Translations under genes and position numbers: made by a program
Shown: one piece after another, positions 6,477 through 12,229 of the stretch
How positions within the stretch are numbered: position 1 is the stretch's first letter
Layout: every line of letters starts with the position of its first letter
Origin: an uncultured Phenylobacterium sp.
GTDB taxonomy: Bacteria > Pseudomonadota > Alphaproteobacteria > Caulobacterales > Caulobacteraceae
NCBI GenBank assembly: GCA_945952355.1
Contig: CAMFIW010000033.1
Coordinates: 1 to 12,229, forward strand
DNA length: 12,229 nt
Direction of reading: 5' to 3'
The notes under the pieces: generated by a model
The model's input: the letters and a program-made list of their open reading frames with translations, nothing else
What the model was told of the DNA's origin: nothing
The model's database searches: none

Positions 6477-7258
6477 GCGCCGCCACGCAGACCAAGGAGA
6501 TCACGGGCTCGAAATCCGGCTTCGTGGCGACGGTGACCATCGACCGGCCGCCGAACAACCACGTCTCGGTGCCGCTGATGCGCGACCTGTCCGACATCCT
6601 GGAGGGCCTGGACAAGGACCCGGAGGTGCGCGCCACGGTGCTGGTCGCGGCCGGCAAGGCGTTCTGCGCCGGGGCCGACCTGGTCTCGTCCGACGGGATC
6701 GGCGGGACGGGAATGAGCGGCATCAACGAGCTCTACACCCAGGCGGTGCGGCTGTTCTCGGTCGAGAAGCCGATCGTGGCGGCGGTGCAGGGCGCCGCAG
6801 TGGGCGCGGGCCTGGGCCTGGCCCTGGTGGCCGACTTCCGCGTGGCGGCGCCTGAGGCGCGGTTCGCCGCCAACTTCGTCAAGCTGGGCTTCCATCCGGG
6901 CTTCGGCCTGACGCACACCCTGCCCCGGCTGATCGGCGAGCAGCGGGCGGAGCTGATGTTCCTGACCGGGCGCCGGGTGAAGGCCGAGGAAGGCCTGGCC
7001 TGGGGTCTGGTGGACGAGGTGGTCCCGCTGGAGCGCCTGCTGACGACGGCCCAGGACCTGGCCGGCGAGATCGCCGAAAACGCCCCGCTCGCCGTGGTCG
7101 CCACCCGCAAGACGCTGCGTGGCAAGCTCGCCGCCGCCGTGCGCAGCCAGACCGATCACGAGCACGCCCAGCAGACCATCCTGCGCGCCACCGACGATTT
7201 CGCCGAAGGCGTCCGCGCGGTGCAGGAACGCCGTCCAGGCAACTTCAAGGGGAGGTAG
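6473..7258 (+). CDS. Crotonase-family protein lacking both hydratase glutamates
   Basis: A 261-residue enoyl-CoA hydratase/isomerase superfamily protein. The oxyanion-hole segments are present: AFCAGADL (63-70) and AAVGAGLG (108-115). The C-terminal part has RRVKAEEGLAWGLVDEVV (167-184), typical of the fold. In authentic hydratases two glutamates activate water. By alignment, the first (in the GGGxEL segment) is Gly115 here, and the second (in QPExxLG) is Phe135. Simple hydration by the classical two-Glu mechanism is therefore unlikely. Isomerase, hydrolase, C-C cleaving or merely CoA-binding roles are all possible in this superfamily. The gene starts with GTG inside the TGA of the dehydrogenase gene (GTGA overlap), with GGGAGG just upstream. 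This means tight co-translation and suggests that it acts on the dehydrogenase product. It ends 14 nt before a palindromic repeat that separates it from eda. Confidence 0.88.
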   Translation: MSAATQTKEITGSKSGFVATVTIDRPPNNHVSVPLMRDLSDILEGLDKDPEVRATVLVAAGKAFCAGADLVSSDGIGGTGMSGINELYTQAVRLFSVEKPIVAAVQGAAVGAGLGLALVADFRVAAPEARFAANFVKLGFHPGFGLTHTLPRLIGEQRAELMFLTGRRVKAEEGLAWGLVDEVVPLERLLTTAQDLAGEIAENAPLAVVATRKTLRGKLAAAVRSQTDHEHAQQTILRATDDFAEGVRAVQERRPGNFKGR

Positions 7259-7272
7259 TCCCGCAGCCACAT

Positions 7273-7313
7273 GTGTCATCCCGGATTCCGCGAAGCGGGA
7301 GACGGGATGACAC
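7273..7313. repeat. Intergenic palindromic repeat (REP-like), copy 2; candidate bidirectional terminator
   Basis: GTGTCATCCCG (7273-7283) and CGGGATGACAC (7303-7313) are perfect 11-bp inverted repeats. Inside them CCGC (7288-7291) and GCGG (7295-7298) pair around a GAA loop, so the whole element can fold as a long interrupted hairpin. It sits in the 69-bp gap between the convergent crotonase and eda genes and shares GTCATCCCGG, the GCGG core and CGGGA with copy 1 near 3.3 kb. No T tract follows on the plus strand. A role as transcription barrier for both sides is inferred from the position. Confidence 0.65.
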
Positions 7314-7327
7314 CCTATGGCGGAGCT

Positions 7328-7951
7328 TCAGGCCTTGTGAGCCAACCCCGCCGCGCCCTTCGCCAGCTCGGTGATCCGGCCCCAGTCGCCGGCGCGGACC
7401 GCGTCGGTGGGGGCGACCCAGGAGCCGCCGACGCAGATGCAGTTCGGCTGGGCGAGATAGTCGGGCGCGTTTTCGAGGCTGACCCCGCCGGTCGGGCAGA
7501 AACGCGCCTGCGGGAAGGGGCTCGCGAAGGCCTTGAGGGCGCCGACGCCCCCCACGAGGTTGGCGGGGAAGAGCTTGAAGAGGCCGTAGCCCAGCGACAG
7601 TCCCCGCATAAGTTCGGTCGCGGTGGCGATCCCGGGCAGCAGGGGCAGCGGGCCGTCGTCGAATTCCTCACCGTCGATCAGGCCGGGACTGACGCCGAAT
7701 CGGGCGCCCGCGTCATAGGCCGCCTGGCGCAGCGAGGGATTGATGATGGTCCCCGCGCCGACCACGGCGCCCTCGACCTCGCCAGCGATGCGGCGGATGC
7801 AATTGATCGCCGCCGGCGTGCGCAAGGTGACCTCCAGCGCGAAGAGGCCGCCCGCTACCAGGGCGCGGGCCAGCGGAACGGCCTGGTCCTCCTCCTCGAT
7901 GATCAGGACTGGGACGACGGGCGCCAGTTCGAGGGTCTCCTCCAGGGTCAA
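7328..7951 (-). CDS. eda: 2-dehydro-3-deoxy-6-phosphogluconate (KDPG) aldolase
   Basis: A 207-residue class I aldolase of the Entner-Doudoroff pathway. It splits KDPG into pyruvate and glyceraldehyde 3-phosphate in the cytoplasm. The Schiff-base lysine is K126 in LFKLFPA; the catalytic glutamate is E40 in ALEVTLRTP; VGAGT (64-68), PTGGVS (153-158) and VGGSW (174-178) line the phosphate and substrate sites. Length equals that of typical Eda. The start is TTG at 7951, overlapping the TGA of glk by 4 nt. It is preceded by a GAAGGAAG ribosome-binding sequence at proper spacing and gives the family-typical short N-terminus. It is the last gene of the minus-strand operon pyk-pgl-edd-glk-eda, ending 14 nt from a palindromic repeat. 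Identification is secure. Confidence 0.96.
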   Translation of the reverse strand: MTLEETLELAPVVPVLIIEEEDQAVPLARALVAGGLFALEVTLRTPAAINCIRRIAGEVEGAVVGAGTIINPSLRQAAYDAGARFGVSPGLIDGEEFDDGPLPLLPGIATATELMRGLSLGYGLFKLFPANLVGGVGALKAFASPFPQARFCPTGGVSLENAPDYLAQPNCICVGGSWVAPTDAVRAGDWGRITELAKGAAGLAHKA

Positions 7952-8925
7952 ATCGGGCTTCCTTCAAGCTGTTCCAGGGCGCGGGCCGAGCCGACCAGGG
8001 CGGCGTAGGGATGAACAATCAGCGCGGTGGGGATGTCGGCCATGTAGCTTGAGAGACGGCCCTTGTCCTCGAACCGGCGCCGGAACTCTCCGATCATGAT
8101 CCGCTCGATCAGCTTGGGCGCGATGCCGCCCGAAATATAGACCCCGCCGCGGGCGCCATAGGTCAGCGCGATGTCCCCGGCGACCGAGCCCAGGATGGCG
8201 CAAAACCGGTCGATGGTCTCCAGCGACAGGGTATCGGCGCCCGAGAGGCCGGCGGCGGCGACCGCCTTCTCGTCATCGAGCGAGGCCTCGACCGCGCGGA
8301 TCTCGCCGAGCGCCCGATAGAGCTCGAACAGCCCCTGGCCGGACAGGACGCGTTCGATCGATACGCGGCCGTGGCGACGGCGGAAGATCTCCAGCACCTG
8401 GCTCTCGACCTCGTCATAAGGGGCGAAGGCCGCATGGCCGCCCTCGCAGGCGATCGGCACGTCCCCGCGCTCGGAGCGCGCCAGGCCCGCGACGCCGAAG
8501 CCCGTGCCGGCGCCCATCACCACGATGGGCGCACCCTCGGCGCCGCGCAGGTCGGGACCGATGCGGCGCTGGTCGTCGGGGTCCAGCAGGGGGGCGGCGA
8601 GCGCCTGGGCGGCGAAGTCGTTCAACAGGCGCGCGGCCTCGAAATCGAAGGTCCCGACCAGCTCGCCTTCGGAGATGCGCCAGTCGATGTTGGTGAAGGC
8701 GATCTCGCCGTCGACCACCGGCCCCGCGACGGCCAGTGCGGCGCGCGGCGGCCGTTTTCGGCCCACCGTCGTCTCCAGATAGCTGGCGATCACCTCGCTC
8801 AAGGAGGCGTAGTCGGCCGCCGCATAGGTTTTCGGATGGCGGATATGCCCCTCGCCATCCACGAGGGCCAGCCGCGCATTGGTGCCGCCCACATCGCCCA
8901 CGAGGCCCGAGAACCAGGTCTTCAC
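7948..8925 (-). CDS. glk: Glucokinase (proteobacterial ROK-independent Glk type)
   Basis: A 325-residue ATP-dependent glucokinase that makes glucose 6-phosphate, like the 321-residue E. coli enzyme. The phosphate-binding motif [12 protein letters not shown] is at residues 10-21. LLNDF (100-104) carries the catalytic base D103. GAGTGFG (138-144) is the second nucleotide-binding loop. [10 protein letters not shown] (160-169) carries the glucose-binding Glu and His. SGGIAPKL (265-272) is typical of the C-terminal region. The start is GTG at 8925, overlapping the edd TGA (GTGA); the upstream part of the long open frame overlaps edd and is not coding. Its position between edd and eda ties glucose phosphorylation to Entner-Doudoroff flux. 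High confidence. Confidence 0.95.
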   Translation of the reverse strand: MKTWFSGLVGDVGGTNARLALVDGEGHIRHPKTYAAADYASLSEVIASYLETTVGRKRPPRAALAVAGPVVDGEIAFTNIDWRISEGELVGTFDFEAARLLNDFAAQALAAPLLDPDDQRRIGPDLRGAEGAPIVVMGAGTGFGVAGLARSERGDVPIACEGGHAAFAPYDEVESQVLEIFRRRHGRVSIERVLSGQGLFELYRALGEIRAVEASLDDEKAVAAAGLSGADTLSLETIDRFCAILGSVAGDIALTYGARGGVYISGGIAPKLIERIMIGEFRRRFEDKGRLSSYMADIPTALIVHPYAALVGSARALEQLEGSPI

Positions 8926-10736
8926 GCCACGTCTCCGAACAGCACGCAGGCGCCGGCCTCGGCGGGACCCGCGGCCTTGCGCATGAAACCGAAGAGCTCG
9001 CGGCCATAGCCGAACTGCGCGCCATGGGCCGTCGCCGGCGGACGGGCGGCTAGTTCGGCGGGGTCGACCTCGATCTCGAGGGTTCCCGCATGAGCGTCGA
9101 GACGGATCAGGTCGCCGTCGCGCACCCGGCAGAGCGCCCCACCGTCCTTGGCCTCGGGTGTGACGTGGATCGCGGCCGGCACCTTGCCGGACGCGCCCGA
9201 CATCCGTCCGTCGGTCACGAGCGCCACCTTGAAACCTTTGTCCTGCAGCACGCTGAGGGTGGGCGTCAGGCTGTGCAGCTCGGGCATGCCGTTGGCCTGT
9301 GGCCCCTGGAAGCGGACCACGGCGATGAAATCGCGATTGAGCTCGCCGCGCTTGTGAGCGGCCAGCAGGTCGTCCTGATCGTCGAACACCAGGGCCGGCG
9401 CCTCGACCACGAGATGCTCGTCCTTGACGGCCGAGGTCTTGATCACCGCGCGCCCGAGCCCGCCGCGCAGCAGGCGGATGCCGCCCTCCGGCTGGAACGG
9501 GTCGTTTGCGGGCCGAAGGATATCGCGGTTCAGGCTCTCCGTCGGCCCCTCGCGCCAGGTGAGCTTGCCGTCCTCCAGGAAGGGCTCGGTCTGGTAGTGC
9601 CGCAGGCCCGGTCCGGCGACCGTGACCACGTCCTCGTGGGCGAGGCCGGCGTCCAGCAGCTCGCGCACCACGAAGGCCATGCCCCCCGCCGCGTGGAAGG
9701 CGTTCACGTCCTCCGAGCCGTTCGGATAGACCCGCGCCAAGAGGGGCGTGACTTTGGACAGCTCGTCGAAGTCGCCCCAGTCGATCAGCACGCCGGCCGA
9801 CCGGGCCATGGCGACGAGATGCAGGGTGTGATTGGTCGAGCCGCCCGTGGCCAGCAGGCCAGCCAGCGCGTTGACGATCGCCTTCTCGTAGACAAGGGCC
9901 GACATCGGCGTGTGCGAATTTGTCCCGGCGGCGATCTCGATGGCGCGCCTGGGCGCCGCGGCCGTGAGCGCGTCGCGCAGGGGCGTGTTCGGATGGACGA
10001 AGGCCGCGCCCGGCAGGTGCAGGCCCAACATCTCCATCATCATCTGGTTGGAGTTGGCGGTGCCGTAGAAGGTGCAGGTGCCGGGGCCGTGATAGGAGGC
10101 CATTTCGCTGTCGAGCAGCTCTTCGCGGCCGATCTTGCCCTCGGCGAACAACGCCCGCGTCTTGGCCTTCTCCGCGTTGGAGATGCCCGAGCTCATCGGC
10201 CCGCCCGGCACGAAGATCACCGGCAGGTGGCCGAAGGCCAGAGCCCCGATTGTCAGGCCCGGCACGATCTTGTCGCAGATGCCCAGCATCAGGGCGGCGT
10301 CGAACGCGTCGTGGGTCAGGGCCACAGCCGTCGACATGGCGATTACGTCGCGGGAAAACAGCGACAGCTCCATGCCGGGGCGGCCCTGGGTGACGCCGTC
10401 GCACATGGCGGGGGTGCCGCCGGCGTATTGGGCGGTGGCGCCGGCCTCCTCGGCCGCGGCCTTGATGATCGCGGGAAACCGCTCATACGGCTGATGGGCG
10501 CTCAGCATGTCGTTGTAGGCCGAAACGATGGCGACGTTCGGCGCGCTCGGATTGCGCATCCGCTGCTTGTCCCCATCCGGACTCGCGGCGAAGGCGTGGG
10601 CCCAGTTGGCGCAGGACAGCTTGGCGCGGCCGGGCCCGGCATGGCCCGCGGCGGCCATGCGCGCCAGGTAGTCCTCGCGGGTCTTGCGGCTGCGTTCGAC
10701 GATGCGGGCGGTGACGGCGGCGGTGACCGGATGCAT
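8922..10736 (-). CDS. edd: 6-phosphogluconate dehydratase
   Basis: A 604-residue iron-sulfur dehydratase of the IlvD/Edd family that converts 6-phosphogluconate to KDPG. Three cysteines match the cluster ligands: C112 in [13 protein letters not shown]154 in GICDKIVPG and C221 in [12 protein letters not shown]. The last motif, with [17 protein letters not shown] (72-88), separates Edd from dihydroxyacid dehydratase. Length matches E. coli Edd (603). I start at the ATG at 10736 ([16 protein letters not shown]), which has GGAGC about 7 nt upstream and lies 16 nt after the pgl stop. A longer in-frame start at 10841 would run into pgl and adds an unrelated basic stretch. The TGA overlaps the GTG of glk. 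High confidence. Confidence 0.96.
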   Translation of the reverse strand: MHPVTAAVTARIVERSRKTREDYLARMAAAGHAGPGRAKLSCANWAHAFAASPDGDKQRMRNPSAPNVAIVSAYNDMLSAHQPYERFPAIIKAAAEEAGATAQYAGGTPAMCDGVTQGRPGMELSLFSRDVIAMSTAVALTHDAFDAALMLGICDKIVPGLTIGALAFGHLPVIFVPGGPMSSGISNAEKAKTRALFAEGKIGREELLDSEMASYHGPGTCTFYGTANSNQMMMEMLGLHLPGAAFVHPNTPLRDALTAAAPRRAIEIAAGTNSHTPMSALVYEKAIVNALAGLLATGGSTNHTLHLVAMARSAGVLIDWGDFDELSKVTPLLARVYPNGSEDVNAFHAAGGMAFVVRELLDAGLAHEDVVTVAGPGLRHYQTEPFLEDGKLTWREGPTESLNRDILRPANDPFQPEGGIRLLRGGLGRAVIKTSAVKDEHLVVEAPALVFDDQDDLLAAHKRGELNRDFIAVVRFQGPQANGMPELHSLTPTLSVLQDKGFKVALVTDGRMSGASGKVPAAIHVTPEAKDGGALCRVRDGDLIRLDAHAGTLEIEVDPAELAARPPATAHGAQFGYGRELFGFMRKAAGPAEAGACVLFGDVA

Positions 10737-10752
10737 GGAAAGGCTCCGAAAC

Positions 10753-11427
10753 TCAGGGCGTCCAGAGGACGCGCACGGGGCGTTTAGCCTGTTCCAGCAG
10801 AGCGTGCACGGGCAGACCCCGTTCCGCCTCGACGATCTCACGTTTCCTCGTACCCGCGATGAGGATCAGGGTTTTCCGCGCCGCGAGCAGAGCCGGCAGG
10901 GTGAGGGTGATCCGCGCGATCGGCGGCGAACCGACGCCGGCGGGGACGCCGAGCACATGACGCGACCCGGCCGGGTCCAGGCCGGCGGCGAGCATGGGGC
11001 TGCCGGGGATCAGAGAGGCGACATGGCCGTCCTCGCCCATGCCCAGGAACAGCATGTCGGCGGGACCGAGCGCGGCGATGTGGGGCTCGGCGAGTTCGGC
11101 GGAGGCTTCCGGCGAGGGCGCGTCATAGCGCAGCGGCTCGAAGCGGGACGAGGCGGCGCGGCCGATCAGCAGTCGCCCGCGCACCAGCCCCTCGTTCGAG
11201 GCGGGATCGTCGGGCGGAACGAAGCGGTCGTCGGAGAGGGTCACCACCACCCTGCCCCAGTCGAGTTCGGTCTCGGCCAGGCGGTCGTACACCGCGTGGG
11301 GCGACCGGCCGCCGGTGCCGACCAGCACGCCACGTCCCCGCGCGGTGATGGCGGCGGAAAGCGCGGCGACAGTCGCGGCGCAGGCCGCGTCGGCCAGGGC
11401 CTCGGCGTCGGCGAAGGTCTCGATCAT
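10753..11427 (-). CDS. pgl: 6-phosphogluconolactonase
   Basis: A 224-residue DevB-type lactonase of the glucosamine-6-phosphate-isomerase-like superfamily. It hydrolyses 6-phosphogluconolactone to 6-phosphogluconate, the substrate of the next gene product. Motifs are GTGGRSP (37-43) in place of the common [20 protein letters not shown] (64-78) with DDR for the usual DER, and the signature [15 protein letters not shown] (129-143). The length is normal for the family. The ATG at 11427 overlaps the pyk TGA (ATGA). In Caulobacter pgl is usually placed with zwf; here the upstream neighbour is pyruvate kinase. Identification is firm. Confidence 0.94.
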   Translation of the reverse strand: MIETFADAEALADAACAATVAALSAAITARGRGVLVGTGGRSPHAVYDRLAETELDWGRVVVTLSDDRFVPPDDPASNEGLVRGRLLIGRAASSRFEPLRYDAPSPEASAELAEPHIAALGPADMLFLGMGEDGHVASLIPGSPMLAAGLDPAGSRHVLGVPAGVGSPPIARITLTLPALLAARKTLILIAGTRKREIVEAERGLPVHALLEQAKRPVRVLWTP

Positions 11428-12229
11428 CGGCGCAGGGGCGCGTGGGCGATGCGCAGGATATTGGCCGCGCCCGGCGAACCCATGGGCAGGCCGGCCAGAA
11501 TCAGCACCCTTTGCCCCGGCGGGCAGAGTTCGCAGTCCACCGCCTGTTCGACCGCCAGGCGCGCCATGTCTTCGGGGTCGAAGATCGGCGGGACGACGCG
11601 CGGCTCGACGCCCCAGGCCAGGGCCAGACGCCGCGCCGCGGCCAGGCGAGTGGTGAGCGCCAGGGTCGGCTGCAGCGGCCGCTCGCGGGACAGGCGGAGC
11701 GCCGTCTGGCCCGTGGTGGTGAAGGCGACGAGGCAGGCGGTGGAGGCGGCCTCGGCGGCGCGGCGGGCGGCGGCCACCAGGGCGTCGGCGTCCTCGTCGT
11801 CGACCGGGAACTCGGCGCGCATCAGCTCGGGCCAGCGCGGGTCGTTCTCCACCCGGGTGAGGATGCGGTCCATGATACCGACCGCTTCGAGCGGATATTC
11901 TCCGGCGGCGGTCTCGGCCGAGAGCATGACGGCGTCGGCGCCCTCGTAGACCGCGCCGGCCACGTCGGAAGCTTCGGCGCGGGTCGGCGTCGGCGAGCTG
12001 ATCATGCTCTCCAGCATCTGGGTCGCCACGATCACCGGGATGCCCCGCAGGCGCGCGGCGCGGACCAGCGACTTCTGGACGACTGGCACATCCTCGGGAT
12101 TGAGCTCCACCCCCAGGTCACCGCGGGCCACCATCACCGCCTCGCAGAGATCGAGGATCTCGTCGAGCGCATCGAGGGCGGCGGGCTTCTCGATCTTGGC
12201 CAGGACGCCGGCCCGGCCCTGTACGATCT
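11424..12229 (-). CDS. pyk: Pyruvate kinase, 5' end outside the window
   Basis: The C-terminal 267 residues of pyruvate kinase, which converts phosphoenolpyruvate and ADP to pyruvate and ATP. The visible part begins just before the active-site AKIEKP motif, read on the minus strand from about 12227. It continues with VMVARGDLGVEL (metal and PEP site), VIVATQMLESM, PTRAEASDVAGAV and AVMLSAETAAGEYPLEAV, all hallmarks of the barrel domain. The C-terminal regulatory domain follows, ending in [18 protein letters not shown]. The frame stays open through the window edge, so a start such as the GTG at 12137 inside the ARGD motif is not real. The part from the catalytic Lys to the end is about the length found in E. 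coli PykF. It overlaps pgl by 4 nt and heads the visible part of the Entner-Doudoroff operon. Confidence 0.95.
   Translation of the reverse strand, partial: IVQGRAGVLAKIEKPAALDALDEILDLCEAVMVARGDLGVELNPEDVPVVQKSLVRAARLRGIPVIVATQMLESMISSPTPTRAEASDVAGAVYEGADAVMLSAETAAGEYPLEAVGIMDRILTRVENDPRWPELMRAEFPVDDEDADALVAAARRAAEAASTACLVAFTTTGQTALRLSRERPLQPTLALTTRLAAARRLALAWGVEPRVVPPIFDPEDMARLAVEQAVDCELCPPGQRVLILAGLPMGSPGAANILRIAHAPLRR

Noticed and set aside
10737..10841. N-terminal extension of edd to 10841
   Set aside because: It would overlap pgl by 89 nt and adds an unconserved Arg/Cys-rich stretch; the ATG at 10736 gives the normal length and has a ribosome binding site.
9090..11949. Long plus-strand open frames opposite edd, pgl and pyk
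   Set aside because: Antisense shadows of strongly conserved enzymes with no recognisable protein features.
1..12229. CRISPR arrays, tRNA/rRNA genes, insertion sequences, toxin-antitoxin or defence genes
   Set aside because: No spaced direct repeats, cloverleaf-like segments, transposase motifs or toxin/defence domains were seen; the P-loop gene has no partner that suggests a toxin-antitoxin pair.

Overview
The window is GC-rich DNA from an alphaproteobacterium, most likely Caulobacterales (Caulobacter or Phenylobacterium type). I infer this from four things: the codon use; an Entner-Doudoroff operon that includes glucokinase; a candidate promoter with a GCTAAC-type -10 box, as in the Caulobacter housekeeping sigma-73 consensus; and two intergenic palindromes beginning GTCATCCCGG. 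The genus is an inference, not a proof. Genes fill almost the whole window. The longest gene-free stretch is 171 bases (5139-5309), so no gap exceeds 300 bases. I saw no rRNA, tRNA, CRISPR array, insertion sequence or prophage gene.

Left part (79-7258) is a catabolic island for a CoA thioester, in three transcription units. (1) Plus strand: an AMP-forming acyl-CoA ligase, a thiolase-fold protein without the nucleophilic cysteine, and its usual partner, a DUF35 zinc-ribbon/OB-fold protein. (2) Minus strand: a type III (CaiB/BaiF) CoA-transferase followed by a small P-loop kinase-like ATPase. (3) Plus strand: an acyl-CoA dehydrogenase overlapping a crotonase-family protein by 4 nt. Units 2 and 3 diverge from a 171-bp region holding two dyads, a sigma-73-like promoter for the transferase gene and a GNRA-type hairpin ahead of the dehydrogenase ribosome binding site. 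Together these genes could activate an acid to its CoA thioester, desaturate it, and cleave it by an aldol rather than a Claisen route, as in steroid side-chain degradation. The substrate cannot be read from the sequence. Two of the enzymes (thiolase-like, crotonase-like) lack textbook catalytic residues, which makes this the most interesting part of the window.

Right part (7328-12229, all minus strand) is central carbon metabolism: pyk (5' end beyond the window), pgl, edd, glk, eda. Three of the four junctions are 4-nt stop/start overlaps, and glk and eda use GTG and TTG starts. The operon covers glucose phosphorylation, lactone hydrolysis, 6-phosphogluconate dehydration, KDPG cleavage and pyruvate kinase. 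Glucose-6-phosphate dehydrogenase (zwf) is not in the window.

Both convergent gene pairs (DUF35/ATPase at about 3.3 kb, crotonase/eda at about 7.3 kb) are separated by a member of the same palindromic repeat family. At the first junction the repeat supplies the last codons and stop of the ATPase gene.
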